Source: Virgibacillus salexigens (GTDB taxonomy: Bacteria; Bacillota; Bacilli; Bacillales; Amphibacillaceae). From it: a stretch of 64,000 bases of DNA. Shown here piece by piece: positions 1-7,860 of the stretch. The notes under the pieces are model-generated. The model was not told where the DNA came from and did no database searches. It saw only the letters and a list, made by a program, of their open reading frames with translations. How positions within the stretch are numbered: position 1 is the stretch's first letter; the number at the start of each line of letters is the position of its first letter. A program made the translations under genes and the position numbers. The stretch covers positions 1,178,001-1,242,000 of the forward strand of contig NZ_BNEO01000001.1 of the NCBI RefSeq assembly GCF_014905415.1. The letters are read 5' to 3'.

Positions 1-284
1 CTGATCAATACCGCAGCAATATGCTTGCAGGAGCCAAATGCATCGAATGCTGGACAATCGCAATACGTATCAATGGTACCTTTAGAAAAGTCCTTCATAT
101 TAATCTCAACAAAATAATTTTCCGATCCTCGTACACTGGCCGTCCATACTTGATAGTTCTTATCATAGGAGAGATCACTTACTTTATCGTGTAAATAATA
201 ATCTAATCCCCGCTTATAAATAACCGGGGGGAATAACTTTTCCACATTGATGTTACGGACACTTTTCAAAATAACAAATACCAT
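1..284 (-). CDS. SWIM zinc-finger protein (N-terminal part, cut by window edge)
   Basis: Reading leftwards from about 284, an open frame of about 94 codons runs off the window edge. It contains YCDCPAFDAFGSCKHIAAVL, the CxCx(n)CxH signature of a SWIM zinc finger. This finger sits near the N-terminus of Firmicute SNF2-family helicases and of YwqB-like proteins, so a helicase-associated, DNA-interacting role is inferred; the part that would decide is outside the window. There is an ATG at 284, but the GGTAAAGGATGG Shine-Dalgarno-like stretch lies on top of it, so the in-frame TTG at 269 (giving MKSVRNINVEKLF) is the better start. It is transcribed away from the bceAB-like genes. Confidence 0.75.
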   Translation of the reverse strand, partial: MVFVILKSVRNINVEKLFPPVIYKRGLDYYLHDKVSDLSYDKNYQVWTASVRGSENYFVEINMKDFSKGTIDTYCDCPAFDAFGSCKHIAAVLI

Positions 285-381
285 CCTTTACCAATTCTTA
301 TTTCTATTGTATACGAGTTTTTCCTGTTTTTAAACTGTAGATACTTGTAGAGCACAAGCTGTCTGAACGAGTTTTCAAATA

Positions 382-397
382 CTTACAAATCTGTAAG
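382..397. promoter_or_regulatory. Palindrome matching the BceR-type operator
   Basis: CTTACAAATCTGTAAG is a 16-nt inverted repeat containing TTACA-N4-TGTAA. As I recall, the consensus for BceR-like response regulators is TnACA-N4-TGTAA. It lies about 80 bp upstream of the ATPase gene. A TAAACT -10-like element at 441-446 lacks a good -35, as expected for an activated promoter. No bceRS pair is present in this window. Confidence 0.6.
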
Positions 398-476
398 CTT
401 GCTGAAAGGAAAATCCATACCTACCTTCTCTCATTAACGATAAACTATCGATAGAAAATAAGATGGAGGTAGGATA

Positions 477-1244
477 ATGAATCAACCAGTATTACATGTA
501 AGTCATTTAGATAAAGTGTATGGAAAGAAAAACGAGAACCAATACCATGCTTTAAAAGATGTTAATTTTGATATTCAGAGCGGAGAGTTTGTCGGAATTA
601 TGGGACCTTCTGGTGCAGGGAAAACGACATTATTAAATGTTATCTCCACGTTAGATCAATCTACTAGTGGTACGATTGAAATTGCCGGCACCAATATAAC
701 TGCGATGAAGCAAAATCAATTAGCAGATTTTCGTTCGGAACAGTTAGGGTTTATCTTCCAAGATTTTAATCTTTTAGAAAATCTGACCGTCTACGAAAAT
801 ATAGCGCTTCCTTTGTCCTTAAAAGGAGTTCCTTCAAAAGACATTAAGCCAAATGTATTAAAAGTAGCCAGCAAACTTGGTATTCAAGAAATCATCGATA
901 AATACCCAGTAACCATATCTGGTGGTCAAAAACAGCGAGTGGCTGCAGCTCGAGCACTTGTGCATGAACCAGCAATGGTTCTAGCTGATGAACCAACTGG
1001 GGCATTAGATTCAAAAAACGCCAAAAGCTTAATGGAAACCTTGGTACACTTAAATGAAAACCATCATACGTCCATAATGCTTGTAACGCATGATCCGTTG
1101 AGTGCAAGTTATTGCCAGCGAATTTTGTTTATTCAAGATGGTCAATTATATAAGGAAATTCATCGAGATACAACAAGAAATAGCTTCCATCAAGAAATAC
1201 TTGATGTACTTGCTGAATTTGCAACTCCGAATGAATTGGATTAG
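477..1244 (+). CDS. bceA: BceA-like ABC transporter ATP-binding protein
   Basis: 255-aa ATPase of the peptide-antibiotic exporter family (BceA/PsdA/YtsC type). Walker A GPSGAGKT is at residues 43-50, the Q-loop in FIFQDFNLL at about 93-101, the signature ISGGQKQR at 147-154, and Walker B MVLADEP at 167-173. Start ATG is set by GGAGGT at 465-470. The permease follows after 15 bp, so the two form a bicistronic unit. Family members remove or shield cell-wall-active peptides such as bacitracin from their lipid targets, and the permease also signals to a BceS-type kinase. Which peptide is involved here cannot be told from sequence. Confidence 0.9.
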   Translation: MNQPVLHVSHLDKVYGKKNENQYHALKDVNFDIQSGEFVGIMGPSGAGKTTLLNVISTLDQSTSGTIEIAGTNITAMKQNQLADFRSEQLGFIFQDFNLLENLTVYENIALPLSLKGVPSKDIKPNVLKVASKLGIQEIIDKYPVTISGGQKQRVAAARALVHEPAMVLADEPTGALDSKNAKSLMETLVHLNENHHTSIMLVTHDPLSASYCQRILFIQDGQLYKEIHRDTTRNSFHQEILDVLAEFATPNELD

Positions 1245-1259
1245 AAAGTAGGTGATAAG

Positions 1260-3116
1260 ATGTTAGTAAAATTGACTATTTCTAGTATGCGAAAGATGTT
1301 TAAAGATTATTTAGTATTATTATTTGGACTTACGATATCCATTGCGATTTTCTATATGTTTCAGACACTTGCACAGAATAAAGCCTTTATCGAATCGAAT
1401 GCAATGATTAGTTCGGTTGTGTTTATCTTTCATGTAGGGTCGGTGATCTTAGGGTTTATCACGATATTCTATATTTTCTACGCAACTTCTTTTATTCAAA
1501 CATTGAGACAAAAAGAAATGGCTATGTATATGACCTTAGGTGCAAAAAAAGGAAAAATTACGCAATTAATGTTTTTTGAAACATTTTTTATTGGTGTTAT
1601 TTCCCTTGTTGTAGGAATTTTCCTAGGCATTGGATTGGCCGTTGGAATTGCTGAATTGTTTATGTGGCAATTAGATTTTCAAGGGGAGGGATTTAAAGCA
1701 ATCTATCCTTCTTCTATTCTTACAACAGTTATTTTCTATATTGTATTATTCTTGCTTACCTCACTTGTCAATGCATGGCAAATTGGTAGAAAAAATGTAT
1801 TAGATTTATTAAAAGCTGAACAAAAACAAGATATTGTAAAAACAAACGGTATCAAGACGTTCATCGGTGCACTCTTAGCCATCATTCTAATCGGAATCGG
1901 CTACTACGCCATGACGGAAATAGAAAAACTGCAACAATTTGGGGTGATCCTGGCAACCGTTACGATTATACCCGGCACCTATTTTATATTCATTTCTCTT
2001 CTGCCGTACGTTGTGAAAAAGCTAAAGCAAAACCGTCGCTTAAATGAAACAGGAATAAATTCATTTACGCTTGGTCAATTACGTTTCCGAATGCTTCATT
2101 TAACCCAGGTGCTTGGTACAGTAGCAATGTTAATTGCTCTTGGATTAGGTGCAATGACTGCCGGGATTTCCTTTTACCATAATATTGAAACCCAATCCTC
2201 CATGTACCATGCAAATGATGTAGTTATTCATCAGCCTACGGAGGAAGATTTGCAGACTCTAAAAGAAATGACGATAACCGAACAACACGCTTATTCGTAT
2301 AAAATAAATGACAATGGCATCTATTATTTAAAACAAGATTTAGTGGAAAATGCCCCAGAAGTAAAAGCATATGATGCAGAATTTGAATTACCTAAAACCA
2401 AACGAGTGAATGAACCATTGCCTGCAGCTCGTTATTCCTTAAATGGGGAAGAAGGAACAGAAGAATTACCAGAAAATTGGTGGACAGCAATTTCGACAGA
2501 GCTTAATACCAGTTATAATATGTTTGGGTCTCTGCCAGTATATGTATTAAATGCAGAAGAATACCAAAAAGTTGAAGCCGATGAGCAATCCGTTATCTTA
2601 GTGCAAGTGGATGACTTTATGAATTATTTGTCGCAATTTGAAACCATTAATGACAACCAGACGGAACTAGCCGAAACCTATTTAAGAAAACCCGTTGAAA
2701 ACAATGGGGGTAAATACGGCAATTATTTGGCTTTTAAAAGCATTGCAAGTGGTACTATCTTTATGGGACTTTTCTTAGGTGTAGCTTTCTTAATGATGAT
2801 GGCAAGTGTATTGATGTTTAAATTACTTTCAAGCGCTGGCGCCGACGTTCATCGTTATCATATGTTACGGAAAATCGGTGTGCGAAGATCATTATTAAAA
2901 CGATCCATTTACCGTGAGCTATTCTTATTGTTCCTGTTCCCTGCATTAGTAGGTTTAGTACATGTTATTGTCGGCATGCAAATGTTCTCTTTCATCATTA
3001 TCGAACCGTATACAAAAATTTGGATACCCATCAGCATCTTTTTTGTCATCTATGGAATATATTACTTGATTACCGTTCATCTATATAAACGAATTGTACT
3101 ACCAAAAGAAGTGTAA
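1260..3116 (+). CDS. bceB: BceB-like ABC transporter permease
   Basis: 618-aa FtsX-domain permease of the BceB family. The visible order is one N-terminal membrane segment, a cluster of further segments (residues about 50-310), a large hydrophilic extracellular domain (about 310-500), and a C-terminal group of membrane segments (about 500-610). This ten-segment layout with a big loop between TM7 and TM8 is typical of BceB, where the loop recognises the antibiotic-lipid complex. It is the partner of the ATPase immediately upstream. No terminator is evident after the stop; about 235 bp separate it from the convergent MFS gene. Confidence 0.88.
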   Translation: MLVKLTISSMRKMFKDYLVLLFGLTISIAIFYMFQTLAQNKAFIESNAMISSVVFIFHVGSVILGFITIFYIFYATSFIQTLRQKEMAMYMTLGAKKGKITQLMFFETFFIGVISLVVGIFLGIGLAVGIAELFMWQLDFQGEGFKAIYPSSILTTVIFYIVLFLLTSLVNAWQIGRKNVLDLLKAEQKQDIVKTNGIKTFIGALLAIILIGIGYYAMTEIEKLQQFGVILATVTIIPGTYFIFISLLPYVVKKLKQNRRLNETGINSFTLGQLRFRMLHLTQVLGTVAMLIALGLGAMTAGISFYHNIETQSSMYHANDVVIHQPTEEDLQTLKEMTITEQHAYSYKINDNGIYYLKQDLVENAPEVKAYDAEFELPKTKRVNEPLPAARYSLNGEEGTEELPENWWTAISTELNTSYNMFGSLPVYVLNAEEYQKVEADEQSVILVQVDDFMNYLSQFETINDNQTELAETYLRKPVENNGGKYGNYLAFKSIASGTIFMGLFLGVAFLMMMASVLMFKLLSSAGADVHRYHMLRKIGVRRSLLKRSIYRELFLLFLFPALVGLVHVIVGMQMFSFIIIEPYTKIWIPISIFFVIYGIYYLITVHLYKRIVLPKEV

Positions 3117-3351
3117 TCCAGTAGACCAAGTAAAACCTTTGGTAATAAATGGCGCTGTCAAGATTTGTTTTTCAAGATCTTTGTTAATAACACTGCTCAT
3201 GCTCTCTGAGCTTTCAAAAAAGCTGCCTAGTAAACCGTTGTTACCTGACAGCCCAAGAGTCTCTTCCTCGTCTAGCTGGGATAGCCAATTAGATGGAGGA
3301 GGAGTCTTTTTATTCTGCTTTAATAGGAAAGAACAATCGCCACAAGTCGTA
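3117..3351. other. Intergenic stretch with unexplained open frame
   Basis: On the minus strand an uninterrupted frame of about 84 codons continues past the MFS gene's stop into the end of bceB. It would encode an acidic, serine-rich peptide with LSQLDEEETLGLSGNNGLLG. I find no start codon with a ribosome-binding site and no family match, so I do not call a gene; it may be a coding remnant. Confidence 0.3.
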
Positions 3352-4554
3352 TTAAATATTATGTGATTGTTTGGATCTACGGATCGCCATAAATAATAAA
3401 TATAAATATAAGAGAACTGATAATAATACGGAACCACCAGCAGTTAGATAAATAACAGCATAGTTGAATACTGAAGCTATCTGCCCAAAGATGATTGCAC
3501 CTAAACCAACACCTAAATCAAAAAACGAGAAAAAGGTGGCATTTGCCATCCCTTTTCGATTTCCTGGTGCTTTCTCAACTGCCCAAGCTTGCAGAGCTGG
3601 TTGTACTGATCCAAAACCAAGCCCATACATACCTGCAGCTATCAGCATTACGAACGTATTTGGCAGCCATGCAAGTAATAACATTGCTCCAAAGATGAAT
3701 ACCGTTCCAGGGAGAAAGACATAAATATGGCCTTTCTGATCATAAATCTTCCCTGCAAATGTACGAGAAATCATGAGAAAAACAGCATAGACTAGAAAAT
3801 AAGATTCAATACCGGCAATACTTTTCTCAGCTGCGTGTAATGGCAAAAAAGTTGCAATGCCACCAAAAGTAAATGTAATAAAAAATAAGAGCAGTGCTGG
3901 TTGTATAGCAGTCTTCTCAAAGATATCAAATTTCATTGTCACGGTTTTATCTTTTGACTCCTCTACTTGCTTATACCGGATGCGGCTAGAAAGGATAAAT
4001 GCAACCAATCCCCCAGAAGCGCAAATTAGGAATAGCTGCGGGAAGGTAATTACATCAACCAATGTTAATCCAAGGGAAGGTCCGAATGCTAAAGCTATAT
4101 TTCCAGATAACCCAAAATAGCCCATTCCTTCTCCACGACGCTTTTCCGGAATGATATCTGTGGCAATTGTCCCTGTTGCTGTTGTCGAAAATCCCCAACC
4201 AATTCCTTGTAAAATACGGATTAACAATAAAAATACAATACTTGTTACAAAAGCAAAAGAACCAACTGAAATTACAAATACAGCAAGACCGAACATATAA
4301 ACAAAACGTCTTCCTTTTGACTCCAGTGCATGACCAGCATAAGGCCGCATCAGGAGTGCAGAAAACGTAAAAATCCCTACGATAATTCCCACAAGTTGGT
4401 CACTTCCGCCCAACTCTTTCACAAACAAAGGCAGGGTGGGCAATGTCATTTGGAAACCAAGGAAAATGAAGAAATTTGCTAAACAGATCAAGACGAAATC
4501 GCGTGTCCAAATCTTTTCAGGTTGTTTCTTCGTAACAGCTTGTGGTGCATCCAT
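3352..4554 (-). CDS. Major facilitator superfamily exporter (YwoG-like)
   Basis: 400-aa membrane protein with twelve predicted hydrophobic segments in two halves. The loop 2-3 motif is seen as PYAGHALESKGRR, and an RILQGIGWGFSTTATGTIA stretch corresponds to the drug-proton antiporter motif region of TM4-5. The short hydrophilic N-terminus and length fit 12-TM drug or metabolite efflux carriers of the YwoG type in Bacillus; the substrate is unknown. A clear sigma-A promoter precedes it and the RBS is GGAGGG before ATG. It stands alone, convergent with bceAB. Confidence 0.85.
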   Translation of the reverse strand: MDAPQAVTKKQPEKIWTRDFVLICLANFFIFLGFQMTLPTLPLFVKELGGSDQLVGIIVGIFTFSALLMRPYAGHALESKGRRFVYMFGLAVFVISVGSFAFVTSIVFLLLIRILQGIGWGFSTTATGTIATDIIPEKRRGEGMGYFGLSGNIALAFGPSLGLTLVDVITFPQLFLICASGGLVAFILSSRIRYKQVEESKDKTVTMKFDIFEKTAIQPALLLFFITFTFGGIATFLPLHAAEKSIAGIESYFLVYAVFLMISRTFAGKIYDQKGHIYVFLPGTVFIFGAMLLLAWLPNTFVMLIAAGMYGLGFGSVQPALQAWAVEKAPGNRKGMANATFFSFFDLGVGLGAIIFGQIASVFNYAVIYLTAGGSVLLSVLLYLYLLFMAIRRSKQSHNI

Positions 4555-4588
4555 GATATCCCTCCTTTTTCTTCGATACCCGAAATAT

Positions 4589-4616
4589 ATTATACAGAAA
4601 AGGAAAGAGAAAGCAA
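4589..4616 (-). promoter_or_regulatory. Sigma-A promoter of the MFS gene
   Basis: On the minus strand TTGCTT and TATAAT are separated by 16 bp, with the -10 about 35 bp upstream of the MFS start codon. Confidence 0.55.
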
Positions 4617-4702
4617 TGATAAGATATTACTAAAATCATCCAAACTCCTTTTATCTCGATCTCCTTTTTTAATTGTTTTTCTCCCACCCTCTTCATTATT
4701 AA

Positions 4703-4739
4703 AACAACAAAAAAGCTTATAGAAAATCATCTACAAGCT
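4703..4739 (-). terminator. Terminator of the HAD/RpiR operon
   Basis: Minus-strand hairpin with arms AGCTTGTAGA and TCTATAAGCT (one mismatch; 4714-4739), followed by TTTTTTG. It lies 27 bp past the restored stop of the phosphatase reading frame. Confidence 0.6.
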
Positions 4740-4765
4740 AGGATTCTTGAACTGTAGCTACACAC

Positions 4766-5532
4766 CTAAACGACAACATGTTGTTCAGCAAGTTCATTCA
4801 GTTTCTGAACAATCTTTTGTTCAATAGAGGAACAAAATGGTATGGTTTCTTTTGCAAAAGGTGCCAATTGGTGATGATGGCCAATCATAATTGAATGGCT
4901 GGCATGTTGAAACATAGTGACGTCATTAGCATCATTACCAAATGCGACATACGCTTGTTCCTTTATTTCTAATTGTTGGAGACCACTCCATTTATCTACT
5001 CCTTTTGGACTTATATCTAATACCCGCTCCCCTTCATGTCTATGTATAACTACATCTAATTTTTTAATTGCCTCTCTACATCATTCATGTTGGATGATTC
5101 CAGTAATACTACTTTGATAACCGTCTCTATCTCCATCTTAGGAAGGTTACGTGCTAATCCGTTTGGGTCCACCTTCCCTCTGATTGGATGATCAATTGCC
5201 CCTGTATAGGAATAATTCCACAAACCATCTATTAAATATTGGCTTGAGAAATGTTCAATAATTTCTTCGATACGTTGAAATGTATTTCTATCAAAGCAGG
5301 CTGTCGATGTGACTTTTCCATTATCTTGAACGATCGCACCATTTCCACCTATCAGTTGATGGTGATGAAAACGACTAGGAAGTACTGGGAGTAAATCTCT
5401 TATTGGTCTTGCAGATGCAAAGATTAATTCATGCCCTTTCCTTTCTAATTGCTCTAAACCTTGAATAATAGGTTCTGATATATACTCTCCGTTAAAACAG
5501 ATTGTTCCATCTAAATCAAATACAAACTTCAC
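4766..5532 (-). pseudogene. Cof-type HAD phosphatase, single frameshift
   Basis: The first frame starts at GTG 5532 after GGGGGG and gives 158 aa with HAD motif I (FDLDGTI) and motif II (FASARP). It stops at 5056 just after an A6 run (minus strand, codons TTA AAA AAT TAG). One extra A restores a frame running to 4766: KLDVVIHRHEGERVLDISPKG, then the K of motif III in KGVDKWSG and motif IV FGNDANDVTMF. All catalytic motifs of a Cof/YidA-type sugar-phosphate phosphatase are thus present across two frames. The heptamer A AAA AAT at the junction could allow -1 slippage, so it may not be fully dead. It follows the RpiR regulator by 11 bp, suggesting a sugar-phosphate role. Confidence 0.8.
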
Positions 5533-5543
5533 TATAATCCCCC

Positions 5544-6398
5544 CTATAACCGTTTTAACGATATAGCTTTTCGCATATCTTGCAAAGCCAATTTTGCGTC
5601 TTCTCCCTTAGCAATCATGACGTTCGTATAAAGAACATCAATCAAGCTTAATTCCGCAATTCTAGATGACAGTGCTTCCGACCGGAATTCTGTTTCTTCT
5701 GCTGCTGTATACAGTAAGATGTCCGCTTCCTTGGTTAGTGGAGATTTAGCAAAATTAGTAATTGCAATGGTGGTTACTTGCTTCTCTTTTAAAACATGTA
5801 ATAAATCCATCATATCCTTGGTAGAACCAGAATGTGAAATTAATACAGCAACATCTGCACTACTCAGTTGAGATGCTGACATTAGTTGCATATGTGCATC
5901 GAAATTTGAGTTTACATGAATGCCACTTCGAATGAATTTATGATAAGCATCCAACGAAACGATGGCCGATCCACCGATTCCAAAAAACTCTACCTTATTT
6001 GCTTGAACCAGTGTCTGTACAGCTCTATCCATCGCATGTACATCTATGATTTGCAGTGTGTCTTCTAATGTTTTTATATTGGAACGAAATACTTTTTCCC
6101 CAACCGTTGCAATGTTATCTCCATCGCTTATCTTTTCGTGAATATCTTTCATCGGCGTAACTATCTCTGCAGCCAATGCTATTTTTAAGGCTTGATAACC
6201 CTTAAAACCAATCCGCTGACAAAATCGAAACACGGTAGATTCTGCAACTTCGAGGTCTTCTGCCACCTGATTAATCGTATGGTGAATGATATCTTGGGGA
6301 TGTTGCAAAATATAATCAGCGATTCTTTTTTCTTTATCACTAAATTTACCATAATGACTGCGGATCCTCGCCAACCCATGCTGTTTTTTCTTATCCAT
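5544..6398 (-). CDS. RpiR/MurR-family transcriptional regulator
   Basis: 284 aa. An N-terminal HTH_6 domain (residues about 5-80, with EVAESTVFRFCQRIGFKGYQ as the recognition region) is followed by a SIS sugar-phosphate-binding domain (about 125-260, with GIGGSAIV and SHSGSTKD). Proteins of this family sense phosphosugars and repress or activate divergent sugar operons. It is divergent from a 6-phosphogluconate dehydrogenase gene with gluconokinase behind it, so control of gluconate use in answer to a phosphorylated intermediate is inferred, replacing the GntR seen in B. subtilis. RBS GAAGGAG precedes the ATG. Confidence 0.88.
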   Translation of the reverse strand: MDKKKQHGLARIRSHYGKFSDKEKRIADYILQHPQDIIHHTINQVAEDLEVAESTVFRFCQRIGFKGYQALKIALAAEIVTPMKDIHEKISDGDNIATVGEKVFRSNIKTLEDTLQIIDVHAMDRAVQTLVQANKVEFFGIGGSAIVSLDAYHKFIRSGIHVNSNFDAHMQLMSASQLSSADVAVLISHSGSTKDMMDLLHVLKEKQVTTIAITNFAKSPLTKEADILLYTAAEETEFRSEALSSRIAELSLIDVLYTNVMIAKGEDAKLALQDMRKAISLKRL

Positions 6399-6444
6399 CT
6401 AGGAGTACTCCTTCTTCTCAATCTATCTGGTATCTATTATATAC

Positions 6445-6495
6445 GAAAAAAATTTCTTTTAAAATAATTGATTACGGAAAAATTTTTGATATAAT
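6445..6495 (+). promoter_or_regulatory. Promoter and candidate RpiR operators before 6PGDH
   Basis: TTGATT (6468-6473) and TATAAT (6490-6495) are spaced 16 bp. Two A-tract palindromes flank or sit inside this promoter: GAAAAAAATTTC at 6445-6456 and GAAAAATTTTTG at 6477-6488. They lie in the 138-bp gap shared with the divergent RpiR gene and are the obvious candidates for its binding sites. The promoter is well supported; the operator role is inference. Confidence 0.5.
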
Positions 6496-6536
6496 GAATC
6501 CGTTACACACTAAAATGTACATCATGAGGTGAAAAT

Positions 6537-7433
6537 ATGGAAATCGGTATCATTGGACTTGGAAAAATGGGGTTAAACTTAGCCCTTAACTTATTAGATC
6601 ATCATCACCATGTCTTTGGATATGATGCGAACCCGGAAAGTGCTACAGCAATTTCCCATAAAAACTTTCAGCAGCACCATTCTGTTCGGGACATGATCCA
6701 AGATATGGAAACACCCCGTACCATTTGGCTAATGGTGCCTGCTGGCGATATTACAGAGAGAGTAATTGCGGAGATTACACCATTATTAGATAAAGGAGAT
6801 ACCATTATCGATGGTGGTAATTCTAACTACAAAGATACAGTGAAACGTCATCAACAACTATCTGAAAAAGGCATTTATCTATTCGATTGTGGTACAAGCG
6901 GCGGAACTGATGGAGCCCGTAACGGTGTATGTATTATGATCGGCGGTGATGCTGATAAATTTAAAGAGATTGAACCGTTATTTAGCGATATCGCTGTTGA
7001 AAACGGCTATCTTTATACGGGAAAATCAGGAAGCGGTCACTTTTTAAAGATGGTTCACAATGGTATGGAATACGGCATGATGCAATCTATTGCTGAAGGA
7101 TTTGATATTCTTCATAAAAGTGATTTTGATTATGATTATGAAAAAGTTGCTAAAGTATTCAACCATGGTTCTGTCATCCGTTCATGGCTTATGGAATTAA
7201 TGGAAAATGCCTTTTCAAAAGATGCTAACCTGGATGAAATTCGTGGTATCATGCATTCATCTGGAGAAGGGAAATGGACAGTAGAAACAGCACTAGACTA
7301 TCAAGTTGCTGCACCTGTTATCGCATTATCCCTTATGATGCGCTACCGTTCATTAGAAGATGATACGTTCACCGGCAAAGTCGTCGCTGCACTCAGAAAT
7401 GAGTTTGGCGGACATGCTGTAGTTAAAAGTTAA
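6537..7433 (+). CDS. 6-phosphogluconate dehydrogenase, short YqeC-like form
   Basis: 298 aa, the short form (about 300 aa) rather than the 470-aa GntZ/GndA type. Rossmann motif GLGKMG lies at residues 7-12, substrate-binding CGTSGGTDGARNG at about 119-131, and the catalytic lysine region SGSGHFLKMVHNGMEYG at about 162-178. It catalyses oxidative decarboxylation of 6-phosphogluconate to ribulose 5-phosphate; short forms are usually NAD-linked, which I infer rather than see. It is divergent from the RpiR regulator and upstream of gluconokinase, making a kinase plus dehydrogenase route. No gluconate permease is visible nearby. Confidence 0.88.
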   Translation: MEIGIIGLGKMGLNLALNLLDHHHHVFGYDANPESATAISHKNFQQHHSVRDMIQDMETPRTIWLMVPAGDITERVIAEITPLLDKGDTIIDGGNSNYKDTVKRHQQLSEKGIYLFDCGTSGGTDGARNGVCIMIGGDADKFKEIEPLFSDIAVENGYLYTGKSGSGHFLKMVHNGMEYGMMQSIAEGFDILHKSDFDYDYEKVAKVFNHGSVIRSWLMELMENAFSKDANLDEIRGIMHSSGEGKWTVETALDYQVAAPVIALSLMMRYRSLEDDTFTGKVVAALRNEFGGHAVVKS

Positions 7434-7860
7434 TATAAATAGAAATAATTGGACTGGACATTACGATAGCTGCAAACTTAAAAGACGATATATAGGATTA
7501 AACGCCTGATCTATCGTAAATAAAAGAAATCGTTGTTGACATCTCGAAATGTCCACCCCGTGCTTAATCACATTAGCCTTGGCATACCCGTGCGTGAAAA
7601 ACAAATTTTAAACAGTAATCGGGTCTATGAGGGTCTGAATTTTATAAGATACTGGTTTAAATTCGAGCATTGTTTTACTTATGCTAATACCGAATCCCTA
7701 TTTGTAAGCGTTTTGTAAAATAGGATGGATGGCTACGAGTAGAATATCGTGATTGGTCATTAATACAATAAAACTATTCCATTTGTTAAAACCAATCGTA
7801 ATAAACATAAAGAGGGAACATATTGTTCCTTTTCTTTTAGAGGTAGAAGGAGGAACAGCA
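7434..7860 (+). other. Intergenic region before gluconokinase
   Basis: About 430 bp between 6PGDH and the kinase start. It contains one CcpA-like site (listed separately) but no strong terminator or complete gene. Open frames here, including the upstream extension of the kinase frame to 7753, lack RBS support and family resemblance. Confidence 0.5.
7702..7716. promoter_or_regulatory. Candidate cre (CcpA) site
   Basis: TTGTAAGCGTTTTGT matches the cre consensus WTGNAANCGNWNNCW at all but one fixed position. It lies about 150 bp upstream of gluconokinase. Gluconate genes are known carbon-catabolite-repression targets in Bacillus, so the context fits. Confidence 0.4.

Noticed and set aside
7753-7860. 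36-codon N-terminal extension of gluconokinase
   Set aside because: A perfect AGAAGGAGG lies before the internal ATG 7861, where family similarity begins.
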